A stretch of DNA of 32,048 bases, taken from NCBI GenBank assembly GCA_021846965.1, contig JAJZWA010000045.1, positions 1 to 32,048 of the forward strand, given 5' to 3'. Every line of letters starts with the position of its first letter. Within the stretch, counting starts at the first letter, position 1. The notes below the pieces were generated by a model. It was not told where the DNA came from. It was given only the letters and a program-made list of their open reading frames with translations, and searched no databases. Made by a program: the position numbers and the translations under genes. Source of the stretch: Pseudomonadota bacterium. GTDB lineage: Bacteria; Pseudomonadota; Gammaproteobacteria; Burkholderiales; Burkholderiaceae_C. Positions 7,823-16,820 of this stretch are shown piece after piece.

Positions 7823-8731
7823 ATGGCGTCCTACAAGCTGCGGCATCTGCAGGTGTTCTGGGTGGTGGGGACCGAGGGCAGCATGAGCGCGGCGGCGCGC
7901 CGGCTGGGCGTGGCGGTGCAGACCGTCAGCTCCCAGTTGCGCGACCTCGAGCGCGACCTGGGATTCGCACTGCTGCGCGTGCGCGCGCGCGGCGTGGAAC
8001 TGACACCGGCCGGGCGGGCCGCGCTGGAGCTGGCCGAGCCCATGTTCCAGCTGGCCGAGCGCATACCCCAGGCCGTGGCGCAGGCGGCGGCCGGCGAGGG
8101 CGTGGCGCTGCGCGTGGGCATCGCCGACAGTCTTCCCAAGCTGCTGGTGCGCCAGTTGCTGCGTCCCCTGGGCGACGACGGGCGCACGCGCCTGGTCGGG
8201 CTCGAAGGGGAATTCGACGAACTGCTGGCCGAGCTGGCGCTGCACCGCCTGGACATCGTGCTCGCCGACCGCGCCGCACCGCCCCGTCCCAGCCTGAAAC
8301 TCCACAGCAGGCTGCTGGGCAGCGCCCAGGTGGCGTGGTTCGCGGCGCCCGCGCTTGCCCGCCAGGCCGAGGGGGCCGCCTTCCCCGAGGCCCTGGGCCG
8401 CCTGCCCCTGTTGATGCCCAGCACCCACGCGGCCCTGCGCGCGCGCCTGGAGGACTGGCTGCTGCGCCATGAAATCCGCATGCGCGTGGTCGGAGAATTC
8501 GAGGACAGCGCCCTGCTGGCCAGTTTCGGGCAGTCGGGCATGGGAGCCTTCGCGGCCCCCGACTGGTCCACGCCGCAGCTGGTGGGCGAGGCCGGCCTGG
8601 TGCGCCTGGGGCTGAGCGCCGAAGTCAGCGAAAGTTTCTACGCCATTGCCGCCCGCCGGCGCATCGAGCATCCCGCGCTGCAGCGCCTGCTGGAGGCCGC
8701 CGCCCGGATTCAGGCCGCCGCACCCGGCTGA
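7823..8731 (+). CDS. LysR-family transcriptional regulator, NhaR-like
   Basis: This 302-residue protein has an N-terminal winged helix-turn-helix (about 5-65: LRHLQVFWVVGTEGSMSAAA then RRLGVAVQTVSSQLRDLE), and the rest forms a LysR effector domain. The 'F-W-V-V-G-T-E-G-S' and 'Q-T-V-S-S-Q-L-R-D-L-E' wording resembles NhaR, the Na+-responsive activator, more than a generic LysR protein. The ATG at 7823 is preferred over one at 7730 because a clear GAGAGGAGG sits about 10 bases ahead of it and the HTH begins straight after. Its 3' end overlaps the convergent P-type ATPase gene by 22 bases. Targets are unknown; the divergent Tim44-htpX group and the ATPase are candidates. Confidence 0.85.
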   Translation: MASYKLRHLQVFWVVGTEGSMSAAARRLGVAVQTVSSQLRDLERDLGFALLRVRARGVELTPAGRAALELAEPMFQLAERIPQAVAQAAAGEGVALRVGIADSLPKLLVRQLLRPLGDDGRTRLVGLEGEFDELLAELALHRLDIVLADRAAPPRPSLKLHSRLLGSAQVAWFAAPALARQAEGAAFPEALGRLPLLMPSTHAALRARLEDWLLRHEIRMRVVGEFEDSALLASFGQSGMGAFAAPDWSTPQLVGEAGLVRLGLSAEVSESFYAIAARRRIEHPALQRLLEAAARIQAAAPG

Positions 8732-11415
8732 AGCCGCAACCGCAGCAGCGCCTTGCGCAGCTCCTCCACCCACAGCACGCAACTGGCCGCCGCGGCGATG
8801 CCCAGTACGGTGCTCAGGGGCAGCGGTACCGTGTGGAACAGCCGGTTCAGCACGGGCAGGTACAGCACGGCGGCCTGCAGAGCGATGCTGAGGGCGAATC
8901 CACCGACCAGCCAGCGGTTGCGCAGCACGCCCAGGCGCAGCGCCGAGGTGGCGGCCGACTGGCAATTCAGCATGTTGAACCACTGGCACAGGGCCAGCAG
9001 GGTGAAGGTCTCGGTACGCACGGTCTCGTAGGCCACGCCGCAGGCCTGGCGCCAGGCGAACCAGCCGAAGGTCACCGCCACGGCAACCGGAACCAGCAAG
9101 GCGATGCGTCCGAGCATGGAAGCATCGAGCAGGGGCTGCTCGCGCGCCACCGGCGGGCGCCTCATCTCGTCGCCGTCGGGCGGGTCCATGACCAGGTTCA
9201 CGGTCAGCGTGCTCTCGGTGACGATGTTGACCCACAGGATCTGCACCGCCGCCAGGGGCAGCGCGTACCCGCCCAGCAGCGCCAGCAACAGTACCAGGAC
9301 CTCGTCGATCGAGGTGACGAACAGGAACAGGATGAGCTTCTTCAGGTTGGCATGGACCACCCGCCCCTGTTCGACCGCCGCGACGATGGTGGCGAAATCG
9401 TCATCGGTGATGACGATTTTCGCCGCGCTCTTGGCCACCTCCGTGCCGGTGATCCCCATGGCCACGCCCACGTCTGCGCGCGCCAGGGCGGGCGCGTCGT
9501 TGACGCCGTCCCCGGTCATGGCGACCACCTCGCCGCGCGCCTGCAGCGCTTCCACGATGCGCAGCTTCTGGGCTGGGTGCACGCGCGCTAACACCGCGAT
9601 GCGGGGCAGCTCGTCGAGCAGCTCCGCTTCATTCAGGCGCTCGAGTTCGACGCCGTCGATGCCCTCGTCCCGAGGCCCCGCGATGCCCAGCTCGCGCGCG
9701 ATCGCCAGGCCCGTGAGCTTGTGGTCCCCGGTGATCATCATCGGGCGGATTCCGGCGTCCCGGCAGGCGACGACCGCGGCCCGCGCCTCCTCCCGCGGAG
9801 GGTCGATCTGACCGATCAGCCCGAGCAGGCGCAGGCGCCCTGCCAGCGCGTCGAAGCCGGCGTCCAGCCAGGGTAGCGCGCCGGCTCCCGGCGCCCAGGC
9901 CGCGAGGGCCAGCACGCGCAGGGCACGCTGGGCCATCGCCTCGGCAGCGGCTCGCGCGGCCTGCAGGGCGTGCGGATCGTCGGCGCCGCACAGGCGCAAC
10001 ACGGCCTCGGGCGCACCTTTCACGAACAGCTCCGGCGACGCACCGTCGACGGCGTGCGCGCTGGCCATCATGCGGGCCTCGGAGTCGAAGGGGATCTCGT
10101 CGAGGCGCGGGTAGCGGGCGCGCAGGGCAGCGGTGTCCATGCCGGCCTTCGCCGCGGCCACCAGCAGCGCGGCCTCGGTGGGATCGCCGAGCACGCTCCA
10201 CGAGGGCATGCCCTCGTGGGGTGGAAGCAGCTGCGCGTCGTTGCACAGCAGCGCCGCCAGCAGGAGCTCGCGCAGCGCCGGATCGTCGGCAGACAGGGTC
10301 CGGCCCCCTTCGCGCAGGCTGCCTTCGGGCGCATAGCCGACCCCGCTGAGCTCGACGCTGCGGTCTCCCCGCAGCCACAGCGCGCTGACCGTCATCTCAT
10401 TGCGGGTCAGCGTGCCCGTCTTGTCGCTCGCGATCACCGTGGTCGAGCCCAGGGTTTCCACCGCCGACAGACGGCGCACGATGGCGCCGCGCGCCGCCAT
10501 GCGCTGGATGCCCACCGCCAGCGCGATGCTCATGGCCACGGGAAGGCCCTCGGACACCATCGAAACCGTCTGGCTGACCGCCACCATCAGCAACTCGGCC
10601 AGCGGCAGGCCGCGCAACAAGCCGAAGGCCATGACGGCGACGAACAGCGCCAGTGCGCCGACCACCAACTGGCGCCCGAAGCCGGCCAGGCGCAGCTCCA
10701 GGGGGGTGCGGGGTTCGCGCGCCTGGCGGGTCAGGCGCGCGATCGCGCCTACCTCCGTGTGTTCGCCGGTGGTCGTCACCACCGCGCGCGCGCGTCCGGC
10801 CGTGATGTAGGTGCTGGAGAACACCATGTTGTGCCGATCGCCCAGCCCGGTGGCCTCGGGCAGGGCCTCGACGCGCTTGCCCACGGGCACCGACTCGGCG
10901 GTCAGCGCCGCCTCGGCCGCCGCCAGCGAGGAGGCCTCGATCAGGCGCGCATCGGCGCCCACCGCGTCTCCGGCCGCCAGCAGCAGGAGGTCGCCCGGCA
11001 CCAGTTCGCGGGCCGCGACTTGCTGCTCCCGGCCGTCGCGCACCACGCGCGCCTGCAGCTCGGAGAGCCTGCGCAAGGCGGCCATCGAGCGTTCGGCGCG
11101 CCCCTCCTGCAGGGCGCCGATCAGCGCGTTGACCAGCACCACGCCGAGAATCACCCCGGCGTCGCCCCAATGACCCAGCGCCGCCGACAGCGCCGCCGCA
11201 GCGAACAGGATGTAGATCAGCGGGCTGCCGAACTGGCGCAGAACCAGGCGCCAGACCGGGTCCAAGGGCGCATCGGCGATCGCGTTCGGCCCGAGTTCGG
11301 CGAGGCGGCGCGTGGCCACCTCGGAACTCAGGCCCGAGTCGGCATCGCTTTCGAGCCGCCGCAAGACCGCTTCGGCATCGGCGGCATGCCAGGGGAGGTG
11401 GGGCAACGGGGACAT
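8710..11415 (-). CDS. Cation-transporting P-type ATPase (P2-like)
   Basis: This 901-residue inner-membrane ATP-driven pump has a cation-ATPase N-terminal domain (about 5-75), an actuator domain carrying TAES at 172-175 in place of the usual TGES, the phosphorylation motif DKTGTLT with Asp331, the nucleotide-binding domain with K-G-A-P-E-A-V, the HAD hinge T-G-D-G-V-N-D-A-P-A-L, and a six-helix C-terminal cation-ATPase domain. The M4 ion-binding motif reads SEGLP (288-292) instead of PEGLP. No N-terminal heavy-metal domain or CPx motif is present, so it is not a P1B heavy-metal pump. Calcium, magnesium or sodium are possible; sequence alone does not decide. It may be the last gene of the egtB-egtD-SDR group (gap 90 bases). 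Confidence 0.9.
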   Translation of the reverse strand: MSPLPHLPWHAADAEAVLRRLESDADSGLSSEVATRRLAELGPNAIADAPLDPVWRLVLRQFGSPLIYILFAAAALSAALGHWGDAGVILGVVLVNALIGALQEGRAERSMAALRRLSELQARVVRDGREQQVAARELVPGDLLLLAAGDAVGADARLIEASSLAAAEAALTAESVPVGKRVEALPEATGLGDRHNMVFSSTYITAGRARAVVTTTGEHTEVGAIARLTRQAREPRTPLELRLAGFGRQLVVGALALFVAVMAFGLLRGLPLAELLMVAVSQTVSMVSEGLPVAMSIALAVGIQRMAARGAIVRRLSAVETLGSTTVIASDKTGTLTRNEMTVSALWLRGDRSVELSGVGYAPEGSLREGGRTLSADDPALRELLLAALLCNDAQLLPPHEGMPSWSVLGDPTEAALLVAAAKAGMDTAALRARYPRLDEIPFDSEARMMASAHAVDGASPELFVKGAPEAVLRLCGADDPHALQAARAAAEAMAQRALRVLALAAWAPGAGALPWLDAGFDALAGRLRLLGLIGQIDPPREEARAAVVACRDAGIRPMMITGDHKLTGLAIARELGIAGPRDEGIDGVELERLNEAELLDELPRIAVLARVHPAQKLRIVEALQARGEVVAMTGDGVNDAPALARADVGVAMGITGTEVAKSAAKIVITDDDFATIVAAVEQGRVVHANLKKLILFLFVTSIDEVLVLLLALLGGYALPLAAVQILWVNIVTESTLTVNLVMDPPDGDEMRRPPVAREQPLLDASMLGRIALLVPVAVAVTFGWFAWRQACGVAYETVRTETFTLLALCQWFNMLNCQSAATSALRLGVLRNRWLVGGFALSIALQAAVLYLPVLNRLFHTVPLPLSTVLGIAAAASCVLWVEELRKALLRLRLQPGAAA

Positions 11416-11505
11416 GGCGGGACCATCCCGCCACAGACTAGCCGCGAGTGCTCGCCACGGCCTTGACGCCCATCACGATGGACCGTCGCGCACCGAGGCT
11501 CCGGT

Positions 11506-12216
11506 TCACCAGGCAACCGTGGCCCCCAGGCGGTCAAGATAGCGCAGGCCCGGCTTGTCGCGCTGCTCGAGAATGCGGTCGACGATGTCGGGCACAGTCT
11601 GCTCGAGGGAGAAGGGCGCGTCCGGCCCCCCCAGTTCCGTGCGGATCCAGCCGGGTGCCAGCAGCAGCAGGGAGCGCGGGCTGCCGGCCTGACGCGCGGC
11701 GTGGCAGCGCATGAGCATGTTCAGCGCCGCCTTCGAGGCTCGGTACAGCGCGCGCCCGCCCTGCTGGTTGTTGGACACGCTGCCCTGGCCCGAGGACATG
11801 AGTCCGAGCAAGCCTGCGGGCGCGACCAGATCGTCCAGGATCTCGAGGGCGCGCATGGGCCCCAGCGCATTGCTCAGCATGACCCGGACGAACTCCTCGG
11901 TGGGGAGCTCGGCCAGGCTCTGCTCCGGATCGGGGTTCACGGTTCCCGCGTTGACGAACAGGATCTCGAAGCGGCGCCCGGCCAGGCGCTCGCGCAGTGC
12001 GTGGAGCTGGTCGAGCCGGGTGACGTCGACGGATTCCACCGCGAGTCGCTCGGGATTCGCGTCGGCCAGGTTGTGCAGGCCGGTGCGGGCCTGGCCGCGC
12101 ACCGTGCCGACCACGCTCCATCCGCGTCGCAGGAACTCGGCGGCCATGGCCAGGCCGATGCCGCGCGAGGCGCCGAGCAGGAGGATGGCGGGAGAGGATG
12201 GGGGGGATTCGTGCAT
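11506..12216 (-). CDS. Short-chain dehydrogenase/reductase (SDR)
   Basis: This 236-residue cytoplasmic oxidoreductase has the NAD(P) motif GASRGIG at 15-21, N-A-G at 89-91, a catalytic Ser near 142 and the Y-R-A-S-K catalytic pair (Tyr158, Lys162). The length is typical of classical SDRs. An Arg-containing stretch at the end of strand 2 (VVGTVRGQAR) favours NADP(H). The substrate is unknown. The ATG at 12216 is chosen; an in-frame TTG at 12243, which overlaps the egtD stop, is the alternative. Position directly after egtD suggests coexpression with ergothioneine synthesis, but no SDR is needed in that pathway. Confidence 0.85.
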   Translation of the reverse strand: MHESPPSSPAILLLGASRGIGLAMAAEFLRRGWSVVGTVRGQARTGLHNLADANPERLAVESVDVTRLDQLHALRERLAGRRFEILFVNAGTVNPDPEQSLAELPTEEFVRVMLSNALGPMRALEILDDLVAPAGLLGLMSSGQGSVSNNQQGGRALYRASKAALNMLMRCHAARQAGSPRSLLLLAPGWIRTELGGPDAPFSLEQTVPDIVDRILEQRDKPGLRYLDRLGATVAW

Positions 12217-12239
12217 GGTCGTCCCGGAGATTGCGCGCT

Positions 12240-13169
12240 TCAAGGCTCGAGAAAGTACTCGGCGAAGCGCCCGCCTGAATCGGTCCAGTGTCCGCTCAGG
12301 GTCCAGCCCGCGTGCCGCGCGAGATCGGCGAAGCCTTGGACGGTGTATTTGTAGGAGTTCTCGGTGTGGATGGTCTCCCCGGCGCGGAACTCCAGGCGCT
12401 GGCCGTCCACGCGCACGGTCTGCGCGTGGCGGCTGCGCAGGTGCATCTCGATGCGGCTCTCGGTGGCATTCCAGATCGCCTCGTGCGCGAAGGATCCGGG
12501 ATCGAAGTCGGCGCCGAATTCGCGGTTGATGCGCTCCAGGAGATTGAGGTTGAAGGCGGCCGTCACGCCACGCGCGTCGTCGTAGGCGGCTACCAGGGTG
12601 TCCGGGTCCTTGCGCAGGTCCACGCCGACCAGTGCCCCGCTGCCCATCGCACGCCAGCGCCGCAGCAGGGACAGGGCGTTCGCGGGGTCGAAATTGCCCA
12701 GGGTGGAGCCGGGAAAGAAGAACACGGGCCGGCTCGCCGCGGCCACCTCGGGCAGCGTGAACGATGCCGTGAAATCAGCCTGCAGCGCATGCACCGGCAG
12801 CGCGGGGAAGCGCTCGCGCAGCAGGCGCCGCGCGCCCTCCAGCGCGCTGGTGGAAATCTCGATCGGCACGAAGCCCACGGGCTCGCGCAGGTGCTGCAGC
12901 AGCATGCAGGCCTTTTCGCCCGATCCGCAACCCGGCTCGACCAGCAGCGCGCCGGCGCCGATGCGCCGCGCCATGTCCGGGGCGTGGCGCTGCAGGATCT
13001 CGGTCTCCGCGCGGGTCAGGTAGTACTCGGGCAATTCGCAGATGGACTCGAACAGGGCCGAGCCGGCGGTGTCGTAGAGATAGGCACTGGGCAGGCGCTT
13101 GGGCGTGCCCAGCAGGCCCTCGAGCACGGCGCCGCGCAGGCGCTCGGCGGTGGCTGCGGGAAGAGTCAT
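12240..13169 (-). CDS. egtD: L-histidine N-alpha-methyltransferase EgtD
   Basis: This 309-residue SAM-dependent enzyme trimethylates the alpha-amino group of histidine to hercynine, the first step of ergothioneine synthesis. It shows the family signature Y-D-x2-G-S-x-L-F-E-x-I-C-x-L-P-E-Y-Y-x-T-R (about 32-53), the SAM-binding V-E-P-G-C-G-S-G-E-K (78-87), F-F-P-G-S-T-L-G-N-F in the middle, and a C-terminal E-N-S-Y-K-Y. Length matches characterised EgtD. The ATG at 13169 overlaps the egtB stop (ATGA), so the two are translationally coupled, as in most bacterial egt loci. Confidence 0.93.
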   Translation of the reverse strand: MTLPAATAERLRGAVLEGLLGTPKRLPSAYLYDTAGSALFESICELPEYYLTRAETEILQRHAPDMARRIGAGALLVEPGCGSGEKACMLLQHLREPVGFVPIEISTSALEGARRLLRERFPALPVHALQADFTASFTLPEVAAASRPVFFFPGSTLGNFDPANALSLLRRWRAMGSGALVGVDLRKDPDTLVAAYDDARGVTAAFNLNLLERINREFGADFDPGSFAHEAIWNATESRIEMHLRSRHAQTVRVDGQRLEFRAGETIHTENSYKYTVQGFADLARHAGWTLSGHWTDSGGRFAEYFLEP

Positions 13170-14461
13170 TCCAGGTCCTTGGCAAGCCGCAGTCCCATGA
13201 ACTGCCAGCGTTGATGGGGGTAGAAGAAATTGCGGTAGCTGGGGCGCAGGTGGGCGCGCGGGGTCACGCAGGATCCTCCGCGCAGCACCATCTGCCCGGA
13301 CATGAACTTGCCGTTGTATTCGCCCACGGCTCCAGCTGCGGGCTTGAAGCCCGGGTAGGCGAGAAAGGCGCTGGCGCACCATTCCCACACATCTCCGAAG
13401 CATTGCGTCCCTTCCACGGCGGGTGCGGGCCGGTACAACCCGCTGTCCAGCAGGTTGCCCGCGATGGCCTGCCCGCGTGCGCGTGCTTCCCATTCGGCCT
13501 CGGTGGGAAGGCGACAGCCCGCCCAGCGCGCGAAGGCATCCGCCTCGAAAAAACTCAGGTGGCATGCCGGTGCCGCAGGGTCGATGTCGCATTCGCCCCC
13601 CAGCGTGAACTGGCTCTGTCCGTCCTCGCTCCAGTACATCGGGGCCCGCCACTGCTCGCGCTGCACCGCGGCCCAGCCGTCGGAAAGCCACAACAGGGGG
13701 TTGCGGTAGCCGCCGTCGCGCACGAATTCGGAGAACTCGGCGTTGCACACGGCGCGGTCGGCGAGGGCGTGCGCCTGCAGCCACACCGTGTGGCGCGGCG
13801 CCTCGTGGTCGAAGTGGAAGCCCTCGCCGTCGTGGCCCAGGGTCTCCGGCCCGCCGGGGTGCTCGAGCCATGCCAGCGGTCGTACGTCCCGCCGCGGCAG
13901 CGGCGCAAGCTGGCGCCAGGCGGGCTGGAGGGGATTGAGCGAGAACAGGTGCAGCAGGTCGGTCAGCATCAGCTCCTGGTGCTGCTGTTCGTGGTGCAGT
14001 CCCAGCTCGACCAGGTCGAGCAGTGCGGGATCGCGCACGCCGGAGGGCTCGAACAGACGCCGCAGCGCCCCTTCGACATGCTCGCGGTATCGCAGCACGG
14101 TGCGCAGGGGCGGGCGCGTGAGCAGGCCGCGCGCCGCACGCAGGTAGCGCGGACCGGCGCCTACGTAATAGGAGTTGAACAACTCGGCGAAGCCGGGATG
14201 GAAGACCTCGTAGCCTGGCAGATGCGGGCGCAGCACGAAGGTCTCGAAAAACCATGTCGTGTGCGCCAGATGCCATTTGAGGGGACTGGCGTCGGGCATG
14301 CTCTGCGCGACCAGATCCTCCGGCTCGAGGCCCGCGCACAACTCCACGCTCAGCGCACGCACGGCCAGCAGACGATCGATCTGGCCAACACCCGGCACGC
14401 ACGAGGCTGCGGTGGGACCCTGCGTCAAGACCTTCTCCTGCGTCAAGGGGATCGCGAGCAT
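13166..14461 (-). CDS. egtB: Hercynine oxygenase / ergothioneine biosynthesis protein EgtB
   Basis: This 431-residue iron-dependent sulfoxide synthase joins a thiol (cysteine or gamma-glutamylcysteine) to hercynine. The N-terminal DinB-like domain holds the iron ligands: W-H-L-A-H (His67) and H-E-Q-Q-H-Q-E (His157, His161). The C-terminal formylglycine-generating-enzyme-like domain includes G-E-Y-N-G-K-F-M, G-G-S-C-V-T-P and the end motif R-N-F-F-Y-P-H-Q-R-W-Q-F-M-G-L-R-L-A. The start ATG at 14459-14461 is the only one consistent with the domain; no strong Shine-Dalgarno is seen. No egtA, egtC or egtE is present in the window, as is usual for proteobacterial egtBD pairs, where the last step is supplied elsewhere. 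Confidence 0.93.
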   Translation of the reverse strand: MLAIPLTQEKVLTQGPTAASCVPGVGQIDRLLAVRALSVELCAGLEPEDLVAQSMPDASPLKWHLAHTTWFFETFVLRPHLPGYEVFHPGFAELFNSYYVGAGPRYLRAARGLLTRPPLRTVLRYREHVEGALRRLFEPSGVRDPALLDLVELGLHHEQQHQELMLTDLLHLFSLNPLQPAWRQLAPLPRRDVRPLAWLEHPGGPETLGHDGEGFHFDHEAPRHTVWLQAHALADRAVCNAEFSEFVRDGGYRNPLLWLSDGWAAVQREQWRAPMYWSEDGQSQFTLGGECDIDPAAPACHLSFFEADAFARWAGCRLPTEAEWEARARGQAIAGNLLDSGLYRPAPAVEGTQCFGDVWEWCASAFLAYPGFKPAAGAVGEYNGKFMSGQMVLRGGSCVTPRAHLRPSYRNFFYPHQRWQFMGLRLAKDLE

Positions 14462-14621
14462 CGCGCACCCCCGAGCAAGGCGGGGTGCATGGGGTCGCGC
14501 TCCCGCGGCCGGGATGGCTCCACGGCCTCGTTGGGCAGGGCTGCGCCTGGCTCGGCGAGCCCCAGCGAACAGTCGGTGCGACCGAGTATCGCAGAGCGAC
14601 CGTGACGCTTCAAGCGCTGCA

Positions 14622-15200
14622 TCATTGCACGGTGGCCAGCATCGCCTTGAGTTGCGCGGCGTCGCGCGGCGCGCCGAGGAACATTCGTGCCTGTCCCGAC
14701 GGGTCCCGCCAGACCATCATGGGAAACGCGAAATACGCCCCGGCGGCGTGCAGAACCTTCAGATTGCGTGCCAGTTCCTCGCGGGTCGCGGGGGACACCC
14801 GCGCCGCCGGTACCAAGCCGCCACCCGATCCGGCGCGGGGGTTGCGACCGTACTCGCTCTCGTTGCGTGCCAGCGCCCGGGCCGGGTCGGGGGCCTGCAA
14901 CATGGCAGCTGCCTTGCCCTCGCTGCTGCGGGCCAGCACCGCCACCGGAATCCAGCGCAATTGCAGGCCCTGCGTGCCGACCCAGGGCTGCAGGTCCTCA
15001 TAGAGCTCATGGCAATACGGGCAGTTCGGGTCGAAGAACACGTCGACCACGCGGGGGCCCGAGCCCAGGGTGACCGCGGTGGTCTGCGCCATCTCGTGCA
15101 GCATGGCGCCGGCCAGTTGTTCGGGGCTGGGCGCCGCCTGCGCCGCGCTCCAGGCCGTGCCGGCCGCGACCAGTGCGGCGGCGATGCTTGCTCGGATCAT
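14622..15200 (-). CDS. DsbG/DsbA-like periplasmic thioredoxin-fold protein
   Basis: This 192-residue protein has an N-terminal signal peptide (about 1-22, ending SAAQA) and a thioredoxin fold beginning with V-V-D-V-F-F-D-P-N, then the active site CPYC at 60-63 and a C-terminal F-P-M-M-V-W cis-proline region. It resembles the catalytic domain of DsbC/DsbG but is much shorter than DsbG (about 230 mature residues), lacking the N-terminal dimerisation domain, so a monomeric oxidase or reductase is as likely as an isomerase. An excellent ribosome binding site AGGAGG (15205-15210) fixes the ATG at 15200; a longer open frame upstream has no such support. The gap to egtB is 160 bases. Confidence 0.85.
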   Translation of the reverse strand: MIRASIAAALVAAGTAWSAAQAAPSPEQLAGAMLHEMAQTTAVTLGSGPRVVDVFFDPNCPYCHELYEDLQPWVGTQGLQLRWIPVAVLARSSEGKAAAMLQAPDPARALARNESEYGRNPRAGSGGGLVPAARVSPATREELARNLKVLHAAGAYFAFPMMVWRDPSGQARMFLGAPRDAAQLKAMLATVQ

Positions 15201-15286
15201 GTTGCCTCCTTTCTGCGGGGATCGTTCCAGAGCGTCGCGAAGGCGTCGCCCATCGTCTTGGTCGAGCCAGACGCCCATTCCTGACA

Positions 15287-15310
15287 CCCCGGACGCGGCC
15301 GCGCCCGGGG
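15287..15310 (-). terminator. GC-rich stem-loop just after the pdxR-like gene
   Basis: CCCCGG, one unpaired base, CGCGG, then CCGCG, one unpaired base and CCGGGG form a near-perfect 24-base palindrome two bases beyond the stop codon of the MocR-type gene. There is no T-tract in either direction, so it may block exonucleases or weakly pause polymerase rather than terminate fully. Confidence 0.4.
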
Positions 15311-15312
15311 CT

Positions 15313-16740
15313 TCAGGCCGCGAGGGAGGCCGCCACCTGCCCCACCACGCGCAGCGCCTGCTCGCGCTCCGCGGTCCAGGGCGCGCCCGCGTTGAGCCGC
15401 AGGCAGTTGCGGTAGCGCGTGGTGGTGGTGAACAGCGGGCCGGGGACGACGACGATGCCCTGGCCGATGCAGCGCCGATAGACCTCGATCGCATCCACGG
15501 AGCGGGGAAGTTCCACCCACAGCACGAAGCCCGCGCCCGGGTCGGTCACCTTGGTGCCGGAGGGGAAGGCGGAGCCGATGATCTGCCTTGCGATATCGAC
15601 TTGTTCGGCGAAGTTGCGACGGAGTTGGCGCAAACTCTGCTCATAACCCCCATGTTCCAGCAGATCGGCCACGGCCCATTCCACCACCGTGCTGCCGCCC
15701 CCGCTGAAGGAGCGCTTCAGGCTGGCCACCTCGCTGCTCCATCGCCCGGCCTCGACCCAGCCGATGCCCCGCAGGCCGGGCGCGAGGGTCTTGCCGAAGG
15801 AGCCGCACAACAGGACCTGGCCGTCGCTGTCGAAGGAGCGCACGGCCCGCCGCCCCTCCTCGGTGGGCGCGAGCTCGTTGCAGATGACGTCCTCGATCAG
15901 CGGGATCCCGCGCCGCCCGAGCATCGCCGCCAGCCGCTTCTTGGAGCCGGTGGGCATGACCGTGCCCATGGGATTGGAGACCGTGGGCACGGCCAGCACG
16001 GCCTTGATGGGCTGGGTGTCCAGCGCCAGCTCCAGCGCGTCCAGGGACATGCCCGTGCGCGGCTGCATGGGGATTTCCACCGCGCGCAGGCCCAGCGCCT
16101 GCAGGGCCCGCAGGAAGCCGAAATAGGTCGGCGACTCGATGGCGATGACGTCACCGGGCTGGGTCAGCGCCCGCAGGCACAGGGTGATCGACTCGGTGCA
16201 ACCATTGGTGACCACCACATTGCCGTGATCGAGGGTGCAGCCCAGGTTCACCGCGCGGCGCGAGATCGCCTGACGGAGTTCCGCGACCCCCAGGGAGGTC
16301 GCATAGCGTCCGAGACCATCCACATGGCGCTGCGCGCTGCGCGCCAGGGCGCGCCGGATGCGCTCGTTGGCGTACAGGCTCTCCCCGGCGGCGGCCGCGC
16401 CGAAGGAGATGTAGCCCGGCTCGCCCAGCAGGTCGTAGACCGCGTCGGCAATGGCCTTGACCTCCACCGCCACGGGGCGCGTGGGTGGACGGGTGGCCGC
16501 CGGCACGGGGGGAAGGTCGCGCGGGCGCCGCACGAAAAACCCCGATTTCGGGCGGGCCTCGATCACCCCGCGATCCTCGAGCGTGCGATAGGCCTGCACG
16601 GCGGTGGAGACCGACACCCCATGCTGCTCCGACAGCGCGCGAACCGAGGGCAGGCGTGCGCCCGGGCGCAGCGAGCCGGACGCGGCCAGCCCGGCCAGTC
16701 GATCGGCCAGGCTGAGATAGAGCGGAGCTTCGGCGGACAT
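15313..16740 (-). CDS. MocR/PdxR-type regulator (GntR HTH fused to aminotransferase domain)
   Basis: This 475-residue protein has a GntR winged helix-turn-helix at about 8-70 (L-P-S-V-R-A-L-S-E-Q-H-G-V-S-V-S-T-A-V) followed by a class I aminotransferase-like domain (about 110-475). The PLP-binding features are intact: Asn256 in S-N-P-M-G, Asp284 in I-E-D-V and Lys317 in S-F-G-K-T-L-A-P-G-L-R. MocR proteins use PLP or an amino acid-PLP adduct as effector. The ATG at 16740 begins directly before the HTH; a longer open frame continues upstream across the operator region and is not needed. It is divergent from a LysE-family exporter, which it probably controls. It may not be PdxR itself, as no pdx gene is nearby. 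Confidence 0.9.
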   Translation of the reverse strand: MSAEAPLYLSLADRLAGLAASGSLRPGARLPSVRALSEQHGVSVSTAVQAYRTLEDRGVIEARPKSGFFVRRPRDLPPVPAATRPPTRPVAVEVKAIADAVYDLLGEPGYISFGAAAAGESLYANERIRRALARSAQRHVDGLGRYATSLGVAELRQAISRRAVNLGCTLDHGNVVVTNGCTESITLCLRALTQPGDVIAIESPTYFGFLRALQALGLRAVEIPMQPRTGMSLDALELALDTQPIKAVLAVPTVSNPMGTVMPTGSKKRLAAMLGRRGIPLIEDVICNELAPTEEGRRAVRSFDSDGQVLLCGSFGKTLAPGLRGIGWVEAGRWSSEVASLKRSFSGGGSTVVEWAVADLLEHGGYEQSLRQLRRNFAEQVDIARQIIGSAFPSGTKVTDPGAGFVLWVELPRSVDAIEVYRRCIGQGIVVVPGPLFTTTTRYRNCLRLNAGAPWTAEREQALRVVGQVAASLAA

Positions 16741-16820
16741 GCCGGAATGATGACAGACAAGCCGGGAGTCCACACCATACAGCGCACCCGGGATCGGACC
16801 AGTACAGATCCGAGAATTGC

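Noticed and set aside
9970..11466. Plus-strand open frame opposite the P-type ATPase
   Set aside because: Antisense to a complete ATPase with all motifs; no recognisable protein.
13170..14468. Upstream extension of the egtD frame through egtB
   Set aside because: The extension is the wrong frame of egtB; the true egtD start is the ATGA overlap at 13169.
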